Positions 32,293 through 43,164 of a DNA stretch of 64,000 nt are shown here, one piece after another. Every line of letters begins with the position of its first letter. Position 1 is the stretch's first letter. The notes beneath the pieces were generated by a model. The model saw only the letters and a program-made list of their open reading frames with translations, was not told where the DNA came from and did no database searches. The stretch is taken from assembly GCA_016271365.2 (NCBI GenBank), contig JADMNL010000028.1, positions 53,338,001 through 53,402,000 of the forward strand, read 5' to 3'. Origin of the DNA: Neoceratodus forsteri (taxonomy: Eukaryota; Chordata; Ceratodontiformes; Ceratodontidae). Position numbers and translations under genes: made by a program.

Positions 32293-32595
32293 GTCATCGG
32301 TGGGCAGCACACCCACCCGCACACCTCCATGGCTGTCCCCGAATGACAGCTTACAGTATCACCTGCAAGCTCTATTGTCCACACAGTGGACCAATGGACT
32401 TACAGTGTGTACTGTAATAGTCATTAACAACTTTGTGAATGAAGTCATTTATTCTCAAAGTTGTCAATGACTATTACAGTACACACTGCAAGCCCATTGA
32501 TCCACAGTGTGGACCAATGAAATTGCAGGTGATATTGTAACTGTCATTCGCCAGGCAGCCACGGAGGTATGCGGGCTGGTTTGCTGCCCGCCAAT
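32293..32595. repeat. Central long hairpin of the foldback element
   Basis: Arms of about 140 bp, 32,293-32,433 and 32,454-32,595, are inverted copies with roughly 88 percent identity by eye, separated by about 20 bases (TGAATGAAGTCATTTATTCT). Matching landmarks include GGCGGGCAGC/GGTGGGCAGC, TATCACCTGCAA and CAGTGTGTACTGTAATAGTC. A transcript could fold into a long duplex. Confidence 0.85.
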
Positions 32596-32649
32596 GACAT
32601 GGTGGTTTGAAGCGAGGTGGGTAGGGGACCTGCATAGGTGGGGGTGGGG

Positions 32650-32945
32650 GTGCCACTGGAGTACCAGGAAAATATATTTTTTCAGTAACGGGGATTGGAT
32701 TTGGGTGTGGGAGGGGGGACCACTAGACTACCAGGGAAAACATTTTTTTGAAATAATGGGGATCAGACTCAGGTGTGGGAGGGTTACCACTAGACTACCA
32801 GGAAAAATATATATTTTAAATAATGGGGATTGGACTCGGGTGCAGGAGGGGGGACCATCAGAGTACCAGGGAACTTTATTCTAAACAATTACAAGGATCA
32901 GGGTATGGGATGGGAAGGGGGTACTACTTCGATACCAGGGACAGG
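32650..32945. repeat. Minisatellite, unit about 70 bp, about four copies
   Basis: Each unit reads GGGGATTGGACTCGGGTG-like, then GGAGGGGGGACCA, then CTAGACTACCAGG, then an AT-rich spacer. Inverted counterparts lie in the left arm at about 31,975-32,240, and a related block sits at 130-400. Confidence 0.7.
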
Positions 32946-33362
32946 GACCACATGATATGCAGGGTGCCAGGAGCATTTGGCTTGCCAGCCCTGCATAGCT
33001 CATGCAAATGGAGCCATAATGACATGCAATATGGCCCCATTTGTGCCCTGCATGCGATATGGCCCCATTTGTGCCCTGCATGCACATGGCCCCATTTGCA
33101 CATTTTAGTTTGAATATCAGGAATTTGTGCCCGGCATAACTCGGATGCTGTGGTGGATTTCCCATTTCAGGTATTCAGACCTGTCAGGGGGATGCACCAC
33201 TGCATTGTGTTTTGTCCGGCCACATTCCGTGATATATTCAGAAGGGAAGTGCCATGGCACATCACTTCTGAATATAACAATTTTGTGCTCCAGCGCAACT
33301 CAGTTATGCGGAGCAACCACTTGCGCCCCAGCCTAGTGCAAGTCTGACTATCCAGGCCATAC

Positions 33363-33565
33363 TGTCGAAATCTGCACTATGTAGCCCCGTCCCTGCTGTC
33401 TGACCGCGTGTTTCTGTTGGAAGGAATCTGTGCAGGGAGGACAATAATCGACAATAAAACCCATCTGTTTTGTCTGAAAACTACAGTACATTAAAAACGG
33501 TCCAAATCTGTATTATGCAAGTCCATCCCTGCTGTCCGACCGCATGTTTCTATTCCAAATCAATT
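33363..33565 (+). repeat. L1-b 5' UTR direct repeats
   Basis: About 63 bp is repeated with a period near 138: CGAAATCTGCACTATGTAGC...GACCGCGTGTTTCT at 33,366 and CCAAATCTGTATTATGCAAG...GACCGCATGTTTCT at 33,503. It lies just ahead of ORF1, where L1 promoters often have monomers. Confidence 0.6.
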
Positions 33566-33682
33566 TTTTTTCTTACTTTTTACTCCTTGTGGCCCCCAGT
33601 TGGCTACTATTCTTCTTCTTCTCTGGATGCCCGCTCCAAACTCCCAAGCGACTACCTTGTACTCCCACATGGCTTACAACTC

Positions 33683-33837
33683 ATGGCTGGGAAGCGAAGG
33701 AGCCCCAACTCCCCCACAAGGCATAGATCTGGATCGGGTGATACCCGTGGAGATGCACACCAGCAGATGGCCATCAAGTCGCATGACCTGGCTGCTAGTT
33801 TTTCAATTTTCTCCCCTTGCGGGAGCATGGCATACAA
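33683..33837 (+). pseudogene. L1-b ORF1 N-terminal fragment
   Basis: The ATG at 33,683 opens MAGKRRSPNSPTRHRSGSG and continues basic and Ser-rich to FSPCGS. It is then cut by the 3' end of a minus-strand L2-like LINE at about 33,838. The longer open frame running past that point is a chance join with the antisense LINE. Assignment as ORF1 rests on position between the 5' repeats and the ORF1 C-terminal block at 36,298. Confidence 0.45.
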
Positions 33838-36297
33838 TTTCATTTCATTTTATTTGTTAACCGGTTTAGGACAGTGGACTGAAGCCCTTTTTAGGACCGA
33901 CCCGGACATGAAACAACATAACAAACAAGGTACAAAACTGCATATTATACAAACAACAATATCAAACATTAAGGATAATGTGCAACCAGACAGTGCTAAT
34001 AGATACTGTTTAAATCTGGTCTTCAAACATGAATTAGACTTGATTGATCTTAAAGAACGTGGTAACCCATTCCATAGCAAAGAGCCTGATGTTCAAATGA
34101 TCGAAGACCATAATTATTTTTGACCTATGGGTTACCAACACAGTCCCCAGTCATGATCTAATATTTGCCTGGACTTCACAAACAAGAACAAATCAGACAA
34201 TGGAGATAGACCTTCAGAGTAAATGGCCTGATGAACCAGTTTTCCTAAGGTAAACTCGTATTTGAGCTGGGATGGCAACCATCCTAAGGAAAATTACAAA
34301 GAACAATGATGGGTCATGGTAGGAACATCCAAAACAAACCTACAAATATTGTTATAAACGACATTCAAGGTCTATTTTCTTTTACCCCCAACTGATAATA
34401 CAATGTGGCAACATAATCAAAATGTGGCAGTAAAATCCCACCAGCCAATTTTAGACAAGAATCATATGACAGAAATTATTTAAATTGATAAAGTTGCCCA
34501 ATTTGCAATGTACTTTCCTTTACAGACTTTACCTGAGAGAAACAAGTCAACGAGGGATCTAGTAAGACTCCCAGGTACTTGAACTCCAACACCTGCTCAA
34601 GTAAATTCCCTTGTACATCATGAATGACCAGAGGAGGCCAGTCACCAAGTCTAGCAGAGCTTCCAAACAACATAACCTTGGTCTTACGAGCATTAAGGAT
34701 CACCAAATTTGAGGTCATCCTATCACATCATTTCTAAAATTTAACTTCCAAAATTGAATTTAAATACTCAACAGAATTTCCCTGACAATACAAAATCAGA
34801 TCGTCAACGTATACAGTAATAAACATTTACATTTATCAAAAATTGAGGGAACCTGATTAATAAAAAAAGAAAATAAAAGGGGACCAAAAATGAACCCCTG
34901 AGGTACACCACATATAGTGGAGCAGATTATTGATGAGTTAGAACCAATGGATACAAACTGAGAATGCCCCTGCAAAAAAATCTAGAATAAAAGCAACTGC
35001 AGAATCAGTCAGTACAAGGACAGCAAGTTTCTGACAAAGCAGGGAATGATTAATCAGACCAAAAGCCCTGGACAGGTCCACGAACACTGCCCCCATTAAC
35101 ATGCCATTATTACAGCGTTGGCGGACAGTGTTCATGAACCTGACCAGGGCCATGCTTGTTCATCGGCCCTGCTGAAAACCATGCTGTTTGGAGTAGAGGA
35201 CCTCTCCCTCACATAAAAAATCATTAGCAACCGGCCCATCGGCACAGCGGTTGGATTTCCATCTGCAACGCCGGCGACCCAGGTTCGGAAACAGACTCGG
35301 GTCACTGGAGGGCCGGCTGGGGGGGAGGAAAGGATGGCTCGCTTTCTCTGGGGGAAGGGGGGAATGTACCTCGGTGCCTTCTGGCCCTTGGCAGAGGCCG
35401 GGAGCATAGCATGGCTGCCTGAGCTGACATAACTGGGGAGTGGTGGACGTCGGTGAACACCTTGACGTCAGTGGCACACCACTACTGGGGAGAAAACCCA
35501 AGAAACTGCCCTGGCTGACTGGATGACGGATCTTCTGGTCTTCCGCTGCTACAATGCCTCAATAGCTGGCCCTGCCTCAGTGGCACCCTGGGCCAACTTG
35601 AATAGTGTGCTGGCTTCTGCCACTGGTGCCTTCCCTCTCTGAGGAGGGGGACCCATCCGCCGAAAGGGATATGCTGGATTACCCAGGAGGAGCCATAATG
35701 TGAGGTGAGAGGCTAGTGAGAGGACGGTGAAGCAGACGGGGAAGACCTTGAAAGGGACCCGAAGGAGTGGCCGACCAGGGGCAAGGCGGAGGGGATAAAC
35801 AAAATCATACCAAAAAAATCATTAAGCTGGTTAACCATTAATTTTTCTAACACCTTACCCAAAGGGTTTAAAATTGATATTGGGCAAAAGTCCTCAGCAC
35901 CAACAGCTTTGGCATTCTTAGGAACTGGCACAACCCGGGCTTACTTCCATGACAAGGGAAAAACATTAGCAGAAATACAAAGGTTATATATTCAGCACAG
36001 TGGTTCAGCAATATAGGGAGCAGTCATTTTAACAAACCTAGCATCAAGCCTACCCCCGCAATCACCAGACTTATCTGGCAAGGAACACAACAGATTCAAA
36101 ACTTCAACCACAGTAACCCACCAAAATAAACATTTAGGTGAAGCTTCACCGTTCAATTGATTATCATGCCCATTAAAAAAAACATTACATTGTGCATCAG
36201 AACCATCATTAATGGGAAGCCCAGAAATCAAACTGGACACATTAGTATCCCTTTGATCATCAGGGACACATGCTGGATCTCCAGTCTCGTCCCTATG
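33838..36297 (-). mobile_element. L2-like LINE fragment (L2-A) with nested SINE-2
   Basis: Minus-strand 3' half of an L2-type LINE. From 36,240: KSGDCGGRLDARFVKMTAPYIAEPL, then VPVPKNAKAVGAEDFCPIS and LGKVLEKLMVNQLNDFF (35,931-35,826), a SINE, YSKQHGFQQGR (35,190-35,160), VFVDLSRAFGLINHSLL (about 35,090), KTKVMLFGS and FKYLGVLLDPS (34,690-34,560), and the C-terminal MLWNGLPRSLRSIKSN (34,080). The 3' tail is a short ATGAAATGAA-type repeat at 33,838-33,856. The catalytic ADD box lies in decayed sequence. Confidence 0.8.
35215..35824 (+). mobile_element. tRNA-derived SINE-2 copy 2 inside L2-A
   Basis: Target duplication AAAAAATCATTA at 35,215-35,226 and 35,813-35,824 flanks a body of about 586 bp. 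The head has A-box-like GGCACAGCGGTTGG and B-box-like AGGTTCGGAAAC. The interrupted L2 protein reads LNDFF on one side and NDFLCEGEVLY on the other, so the duplicated codons confirm the insertion point independently. Confidence 0.88.
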
Positions 36298-36700
36298 GTG
36301 GGTGGGTGAGTGAGTGAGAAATTAAAACTGATCTGGGGCTGGCCCAGTGACGCTGAGGCAATGACCCCTGTGACAGAGGTCATGCATGCTCCCGTGCGTG
36401 TCCACATCAAGCATCTGCCATGCTCCACCCCACATTCCAGAGTGGCAGAAAAATTTGAACAGTCTGGAAAAAGTCTTAGACTGGTCCTGGATCTCACCTT
36501 CAAAGTATGACAAGATCAAGGGGCCTATTGACCTCTACAGTCCAAATTATGGGCAGCAAAGATTAAGCAACGTATGATGTACCCTGCTCAGCTTGAAGTA
36601 ACTCTCCCCATGGGAGCATACCATTTTGATACAGCACAGCAAGCAGCTGGAGAACTGGTCAAGTTGTTACCAGAACTATTTGGCAAAGAGGGATAGGGAT
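36298..36700 (+). pseudogene. L1-b ORF1 C-terminal fragment
   Basis: Plus-strand pieces HIKHLPCSTPHSRVAEKFE (about 36,400) and MMYPAQLEVTLPMGAYHFDT (36,575-36,635), then AAGELVKLLPELFG. They follow the form of the L1 ORF1 C-terminal domain (a PARLRV-like strand, then a helix). ORF1 binds RNA in the LINE particle. A GGTG/GTGA run at 36,298-36,325 marks the joint with L2-A. Frames are broken. 36,700-37,189 after it is non-coding inter-ORF sequence. Confidence 0.5.
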
Positions 36701-37189
36701 ATTTGTGCTCAATTTGTGGAACTACGAGAAGTATTATAACCCATGCTCGGCCTGGCTGTCTGGTAAGATCAACCACAGTGAGATAAAATGTGGCCTCCCA
36801 GAATCTACTGTACATTGTGCAGCATTCCAGAAGTTTAGTTATTTTTTTTACCTGCTTTGACTGAATTCTTGACCCATTTTGGAGATCTGATTAAAATACT
36901 TTTGCGGGGTGAAGTTTTCCTGCGTCATCTGGCATTGACTTTGGAGAACTCTGTGGGGTTGCAGCATTGAGACCTGCTCCTGTTTAGTTACTTTAATGTT
37001 TGATTTTTGACAACCATTTTTAGTTTGGGAGGCTGGTTGAAGTACTCTAGGGGATCGCCTTTACATTTTATTTCTGTCCCTTTCTTGTGGTGAATTATCT
37101 GCAGAGTGTCTAATTTGAAGGACTGCTCATACAGAGATATGGTTTACATTATTTGAAGAACTCCAGCCTGAGCATTTGACAGATTTCTG

Positions 37190-37684
37190 GAGGAGACACA
37201 AAGGGGACCCTAACCCTCCTACGTGCTCCACCACCCACCACTCCTTCAGGCTACCATGGCCCCACCTGATCCACCTGTTCCTTACTGAGATTCCAACCTC
37301 ACATGGCAGCCACCCCCAGGGTAACCCAGACGTAACCCTTCACCGGGCGGGTCCCCCCCTCCTCCAAGGGGGAAGGCACCAGGGAGGCAACCAGAGCAAC
37401 TACTTGGCCCTGGGATGCTGCTCAGGTGGAGAGGCTCCTTCAGGGCATTGGTGACATTGGTGGACTAGCAGCCATCATCTGATTAATCGTGGAGCGTTTT
37501 GGTCTGGTTTTCTGTGCTGTTCCCTTATGCCACCTCTGCAGTGCTCCAGGTCTCCACCAGAGGCCGCTGCAGCACAATGCCACCCCAATACCCACCCCAG
37601 GAGAGGTCCATTCCCAAACCCAGGTCACCGGCGTGGTTCGAGGTAAGGCGCCAGTGCCTCAACCCTCTGCGCCACCGGGCCAGA
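37190..37684 (-). mobile_element. tRNA-derived SINE-2 copy 3
   Basis: Minus-strand copy; its tRNA-like head is at the right end (complement CTGGCCCGGTGGCGCAGAGG, then CTCGAACCACGCCGG). The internal GGGTTACCCTGGGGGTGGC segment matches copies 2 and 4. No clear target duplication at the ends (CAGATCT and CAGATTTCT are similar). Confidence 0.75.
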
Positions 37685-37790
37685 TCTAATCAATCTTTCT
37701 GAACTCCAGACCATTATTAATATTCGATGTTACAGGGCCTGTAAAGGTCTGTGTCCCAATTAGATATATATATTTCATGGGACAAGCATG

Positions 37791-39478
37791 CTCATAGAAA
37801 CATAGAAATACAGAAACATAGACTTTGATGGCAGATAAGGACCACTTGGCCCACCTAGTCTGCCCATTTCCCTACCTACTGGATAAGCTGCAGATCCTAG
37901 TTAACCAACAGCCTATTTCTTCCTACCCCCCCACTAGAACTGCCTTATGTCTGTCTCATGCATTCTTAAACTCTCCCACAGTTTTAGACCCCACAACCTC
38001 CTCAGGAAGGTGGCGCCATGTGTCCACCACCCTCTCTGTGAAAAAATACTTCCTCACATTGCCCCTGAGCCGTCCCCCCCTCTATCTTCAAATTGTGTCC
38101 CCTTGTTCTTGCAGATCTCTTTTTCTGAAAGATGCTACCCTCTTGGACTTTATTGATTCCGCTGAGGTACTTAAATGTTTCTATCATGTCCCCCCTCTCC
38201 CTCCTTTCCTCAAGGGTATACATATTAAGCTCCTTTAGTCTCTCCTCGTATGGCTTCTCTTGCAGACCCTGCACCATTTTAGTTGCCCTCCTCTGGACTG
38301 CCTCCATCCTGTCTATGTCCTTGTGGAGATGGGGTCTCCAGAACTGGAAGCAGTACTCCAGATAGGGTCTCACCAACTTCCTGTTTTCTGCTAGTGATGC
38401 CTCTCCCTACACATCCCAGTATCCCCCAGCCCTCCCTACTGCCTTCTCACATTGCTTGACAACCTTTAGATCATATGATATGATTACCCCCAGGTCCCTT
38501 TGCATTTTTGTTGTTGTTAAGTACTCTTCCCCTGGGTTTTTGTTTCCCAGGTGCATTATTTTGCACTTCTTTGTATTGAATCCAAGCTGCCATACTTCTG
38601 ATCATTCCTCCAACCTTTACAAGTCCCTTCTCATACTTTCCATGCCCCCTTGTGTATCAACCCTGTTGCAAATCTTTGTGTCATCTGCAAAGAGGTATAC
38701 TTTTCCTTCCAGTCCCTCTGCAATGTCACTTATAAAGACATTAAAAAGGACTGGGCCCAGTACTGAACCCTGGGGTACCCCACTAGTAATCCCCTTTCTT
38801 CAGAGTAGACTTCGTTTACTATTACCTTCTGTGTCCTGTTGTCCAGCCAATGTTTTACCCAGGCTACCACCCTGGGACCCACTCCCAGGCTGGCTAATTT
38901 GTTTATTTATCTTTTGTGTGGGACTCTATCAAATGCCTTGCTAAAGTCTAGGTAGGCCATGTCCACAGCCCCTCCCATGTCTATTACTTTGATCACCCAG
39001 TCAAAGAAATCGATTAGATTCATCTGACATGACCTTCCTCGCTGTGAATCCATGCTGCCTTCGGTCCTGTGCCCCACTGGCCTCTAGGTACTTAACAATT
39101 CTTTCCTTCAGAAGTGATCCCATCATTTTCCCTACCACAGAGGTCAAACTGACAGGTCTGTAGTTTCCTGCTTCTGTCTTGCTCCCACTTTTGTGAAGGG
39201 GAATCACATCTGCCCTCCTCCAGTCCTCAGATACCACACCATCCTCCCATGATTTGTTAAAGAGGGTAGTCAGTGGTGTTACTAGTTCTCCCCTTAATTC
39301 TTTTAGAAGTCTGGGGTGAATCCCGTCAGGCCCCATTGCTTTGTCCACCTTCAGGTTTAGGAGTTCTTTCAGAACCCTTTCTTCTATGAAAGGACTGGGA
39401 ACGACTCCCCTATCCAGAGTGTTTCTGTTAATTGGATTAGCTCCATGCTGGTTGGTGGAGTTGGCATCTTTTTTTTCT
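37791..39478 (-). mobile_element. CR1-like LINE Y2, 5'-truncated
   Basis: The 3' end at 37,795 has the ACATAGAAACATAGA tail and the GGCCAAGTGGTCCTTATCTGCC signature. Minus strand: RT from 39,489 (KVDKAMGPDGIHPRLLKEL, GVVSEDWRR, NYRPVSLTSVVGK), a mid part with the FADD region near 38,700-38,650 in a broken frame, and the post-RT segment from 38,376 (MVRPYLEYCFQFWRPHL, DLNMYTLEERR-type, FFHREGGG). It splits the inter-ORF region of L1-b. Confidence 0.85.
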
Positions 39479-39489
39479 TTATATACCAA
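39001..39489 (-). CDS. LINE Y2 RT N-terminal fragment (open)
   Basis: 162 codons, open and truncated at both ends. Contains the conserved start VDKAMGPDGIHPRLLKELRG, LTTLFNKSWEDGVVSEDWRRADVIPLHKSG, and GNYRPVSLTSVVGKMM with LLKERIVKYLE. It is close to Y1 and Y3. It lacks the palm motifs with the catalytic Asp pair, so it cannot work alone. The N-terminal 20 or so residues match the stretch before RT in the family. Confidence 0.8.
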   Translation of the reverse strand: MVYKEKKDANSTNQHGANPINRNTLDRGVVPSPFIEERVLKELLNLKVDKAMGPDGIHPRLLKELRGELVTPLTTLFNKSWEDGVVSEDWRRADVIPLHKSGSKTEAGNYRPVSLTSVVGKMMGSLLKERIVKYLEASGAQDRRQHGFTARKVMSDESNRFL

Positions 39490-40425
39490 TATTGAGGAAG
39501 AGTTGCTAAATGTAGCTGCTGTTTAGAATATGGTCAGCAACATTCTACTGCTGGGGACTGCCTTTAATATGTCAAATATACTTATACAGAACTTTTGAGG
39601 ACTCTGTTGGGACTGTCTAGCATAGTTAAATTCTGTTTAGGTTTATTGTCACGCTCTCTTGGCAAGCTGGTTACAATAACGTGGCTTTCAATATTGTAGC
39701 TGGTTTTCTTTTACTATGCAGCATTCAGTTCTTTACCTCAAGTATGGTTAACAAACAAGTTTATTATACGTACAAAGGACTGCAGACTGCTGCTTAGGGA
39801 TGATCTGCTTTGTTGTAACTATCCAATTGGATATTTCAGGTACTCCATAGGTTAATACATTTATATTTTCTTAACATAGTGGACAGTGGCTGGGGGTGGC
39901 TTCCCACTTAATTTCCTTCCACTATTTCTCCTTTTAAACCCTCCCAACAAGATAATTTCATTTTAATTTTAGAATAAGGGGGTACACCAAGGGAAATGGC
40001 CCAGTTGGTAGGAGTTTAGGAGAGGCAGCTTTGTACCAGTAGCCCCTTTCTCAGTTGTCATTATTTTTTGAGTTGCTGGAACACATTGGGACTTCAGCAA
40101 ATACCCTTAAACTTTGCAGACTTATGAGTAATCCTAATTTGAGACTAGTCTGGGGAAAGTGGAGTAGGCAGGAGTTTATGCCATTGGGGTGGATTTGCTC
40201 CTCTCTGGATGTCATGGATTTGAGAGTCAGGAGCAGGCTTTCAGCCTGGGTAGAAAGTGGGATGGTTGGGAGGTGTGGCATGGGGTGGGGGGACTTTTTG
40301 GGGGGAAGAAGGGGAGATGGGGAAGAGGGAAGGGCAGGGTGGGTGTAAGGGAGCTGGGAGATATACAGTATCTATAGCTTTTGCAGGAAGAGGGAGCCTA
40401 GACTAGTTTTATCTTGCTTCTAAGA
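39479..40425 (+). other. L1-b inter-ORF sequence, non-coding
   Basis: Nothing else recognisable. It lies between the nested Y2 element and the start of L1-b ORF2. A G-rich stretch (about 40,270-40,345) with repeated GGGGA is present. Confidence 0.4.
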
Positions 40426-41430
40426 TAGGTAGCTTTAGTATTCTTTCCTGGAATATAAAAGGGGGAACAGATGATTCAAAAATGTATTCCTTGCTTAGAC
40501 ATTTATAAAGATATAATCCTCATATTGAAATGTTACAGAAAATGCACATTCCGAGGGATCAGTTAATGAGTTTGCAGAAAATTTGGGTGGGACAGGTGTT
40601 TGGTGCCAGTCAGAGAGGTGTAGCGATTTTAATCAATAAATCGACCCCTTTCACCTTGATTAAGGAATGGTATGATGCAGAGGGCCATTATATGGAGATA
40701 TTTAAGAAAGAATTGAAAACATATTTATGGAGAATGGCCTTCTTAGATAGTTAATGTGAATTGTAATATGTTTGGAATTTTATTGTAATTTATTATGTTT
40801 TTATGATTTATTTTTATAATGTTTGTAGTGTTTGATGGTTTTGAATTGAAATTTGAAGTTATGACTAATTTGTTCAGTGCCTTGATATATCGAAAGGTGC
40901 TATATAAATAAAATTATTATTATTATATAGTTGTCCAGGGCAGATTAGCTAATGTTGAAATTACCCTGGGATCTATACGTGGCCTGAATGTAGATACCCC
41001 TTCTTTTTTCCACCACTAGCAGTAATACTGTCGGCAATGTGAGACATCCCTTGCCTACTGGACAGGGACAGGAACCTTGTTTTTCCAATGAGCTAGATAC
41101 ATCATTTAACAACAGGACTGACTCTCTCCAGCCCATCGGGGGCTACGAGAATTTATTTCTGGTTTAGATCTGGAAGACCCCTGGAGAGTCTTACATACCT
41201 CAGAGAAAGACTATAATTATTATTCTCTACCCCATCGAGTATACTCCTGAATTAATTTTGTTTTTACTAAGTAGTTGATGGGGTGGGTATATAACCCAAG
41301 AGTATTGTCAGCCCATTCGCCTATCTGGATCATTTTGACACCCGAAATTTGACCCCCTTGAACTGGCACTTGGTCTCTCAACATTTTTCTTCTTGCTGAC
41401 GACTATATTTTGAAACATATAACCTCCTGG
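40426..41430 (+). pseudogene. L1-b ORF2 endonuclease (broken, with L2 insert)
   Basis: FSILSWNIKGG (40,431) and a later HI strand are the L1/Tx1 endonuclease start. Then come VFGASQRGVAILINKSTPF (about 40,598), EWYDAEGHYM and, after the L2 insert (40,694-40,921), VVQGRLANVEITLGSI (about 40,930), and WRVLHTSEKDYNYYSLPHR (about 41,185), matching the L1 order GVAIL, then YTYYS-like. The catalytic residues are only partly conserved and the frame is broken. Confidence 0.65.
40687..40928 (+). mobile_element. L2-like 3' end fragment with 7-bp target duplication
   Basis: ATTATAT at 40,687-40,693 and 40,922-40,928 flanks a body with the end of an L2 ORF2 (FKKELKTYLWRMAF), a GTGCCTTGATATATCG... 3' UTR and an ATT repeat tail. 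It interrupts the L1-b endonuclease between HYM and VVQG. Confidence 0.8.
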
Positions 41431-42212
41431 CAAGTATACCAAGCTCCCTCATACACCAGGTAGCACCAACAAGGACTACAAGGGCATCCAAGGACATCTC
41501 CAGCAAGATTCCCTACCGACACACCTCCCAAGATCAGCGATCCTTTGAATACCGTGCCCCGCTATGGCTCACCTCACTTCCGCCTGAACTAGCCACCATT
41601 AGCAAAATTGTCTCATTCAAATCTGCACTTAGATCCCACCTGTCTAGTCAAGTGACATGCACCTGCTACAGCTGATCAGCTCTCCAGGCACACATTTTCT
41701 GGCTACCACCTCACCTAGCACTTATGCACTGCCCAACCTGCTACTTTCCCCCCCCTCCAACCCATTCTACCCAACCCCCTCCTCCCTCCCTCACCCCAGT
41801 CATACCCCTCTCTATTCCCCTGTGGTCCACAGCCCACCCCACCACCAATTTCTAAACTCTCTGTCCTACCACTCCCCAACCCTTCTGACAAAGTGACCCC
41901 GGGCTGGGAGGTTACCGCAAGCTACCACCTCTACCATCCCCCCCACTATCAAGAATTGCTGTGCCTCCTCTTGCTCCTTCTCTTTTCTCTAGATACTACT
42001 GATGTACCAAGTTAGCCTGTGTGCTGAGTCACAAACCAATAAATACCATGTAGTTTGTCATTCATTACTGTTTCACTTGTTTAATGTACCAGCAACTCTG
42101 TGTGTTCCTATTGTACGTTCACACTATTCCTGACGTGGAACCTTTGTGAATGAGCTTGTGGCTCAAAAGTTGTAGTCCGAGAATTCAATAAATAAATAAA
42201 TACATACATACA
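41431..42212 (+). mobile_element. L2/Rex1-like LINE 3' end fragment
   Basis: Reads KIPYRHTSQDQRSFEY and APLWLTSLPPELATISKIVSFKSALRSHL (41,500-41,640), the C-terminal motif of L2-type ORF2, then a C-rich 3' UTR and a tail of ATAA/ACAT repeats (42,188-42,212). It interrupts L1-b ORF2 between the endonuclease and its linker; the target duplication is not clear. Confidence 0.75.
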
Positions 42213-42755
42213 TAAGAAAATGCTCATTCAATTAAAGTAATTGACATCATTTGGGGCTGGAGAGGTGAATTTATACATCTTGCCTCAGTTAAACGGGAAA
42301 AGTTACATTTCCAAGTGGAGCAGTGGCTGTCTAGAATCAGGGATTTGGAAGCACAGTTGTCTGATGGATCTGCAGATCACTTCTGGACAGAGCTCCATTC
42401 TTTGAGAGCAAAATATTCTGCCTATTTGTTAGACAAAGTCAATTTTTCCATGCTTAAAATGAAAGTGACTTACACTGGCCAGGGGGATAAGGCAGGAAAG
42501 CTTCTTGCTCAGATGCTAGAACAGCAACATTCAACCAGTTGAATAACTGCCTTGGCAGATCCAAGATCAGGAATCCTTACTTCAGATCCTGATAAGATGG
42601 AGGGAATTTTTAAAACCTTTTATCAAGACTCATATAACGCTCCCCCACCATCTGATAACTATAAAGAATCCTTGCAATCGTTTTTATATGGAATTGACAT
42701 TCCTCAATTCACTGAAGACCGACAAAACCAGTTGTGTTTCTTTTTTGCACTATTT
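42213..42755 (+). pseudogene. L1-b ORF2 linker between endonuclease and RT
   Basis: Two open pieces (42,315-42,542 and 42,552-42,755) with one stop between them. EQWLSRIRDLEAQLSDGS, LLDKVNFSMLKMKVTYTGQG, GDKAGKLLAQMLEQQHSTS, TSDPDKMEGIFKTFYQDSY and IPQFTEDRQNQL follow the L1/Tx1 ORF2 linker that precedes RT. The frame then runs into a SINE. The continuation FEQPPLMDIKDLEK seems to be at 45,395-45,440. Confidence 0.7.
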
Positions 42756-42764
42756 ATTCTCCGC

Positions 42765-43162
42765 CCTGTTCACACGGCCCGCTCTCTCCTTCGGGTTGTC
42801 AGGATTGGACTCAGCCTGGATGACCCCCATCCCCACCATCCCAAATTGCAGCCTACCCAAGGGTAACCTGATGTAACCCTTCATTGGGCAGTCCTCCTCC
42901 CTACAGAGGGAATTAGCCTTACCGGCCTGCTTTCTTGGCCCTCGGTGCTGCTGGGATGGCCATCAGTGGGCTCTGGCAGCGAGATTCCAGGCAGCCATCA
43001 TCTGAGCGGCCAGCGTACCTTTTCTGCTTTTCTTCACCCCTCCCACTATGTTCTCAGTGGTGGTGGCCAGCCTTGGGTGAGGGCATTTTGAGGACACATC
43101 CCCCAGCATGGACCCAATCCACCCAGAAGGACCCAAACAGAGCCCACCCCCTCTCCTGGCAA
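42765..43162 (-). mobile_element. tRNA-derived SINE-2 copy 4, head missing
   Basis: The middle and 3' parts match copies 2 and 3 in minus orientation: GGGTAACCTGATGTAACCCTT-like with AGTCCTCCTCC, and CCAGCATGGACCC. The tRNA-like head is absent at the right end, where a Rex1-like LINE begins. Confidence 0.55.
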
Positions 43163-43164
43163 GG

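Larger units (their letters stand above)
31598..33362. mobile_element. Large foldback element with long inverted arms
   Basis: The outer ends are inverted and diverged: GGCTAGATATTCAAAGGAGTTGCACTGG-type at the left against the complement of the CCTAGTGCAAGTCTGACTATCC region ending near 33,357. Both arms carry GTGCCATGG(T/C)(A/G)CA segments and a TATTCAGA motif. The centre is a near-perfect hairpin (32,293-32,595). No transposase seen. The terminal ATA on each side may be a short target duplication, but this is weak. Confidence 0.65.

Noticed and set aside
33470..34123. A 217-codon open frame on the plus strand that looks like a gene
   Set aside because: It runs from the L1-b 5' region through the ORF1 start into the antisense of an L2-like LINE 3' end. 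The second half is only the complement of the L2 tail, so it is a chance fusion.
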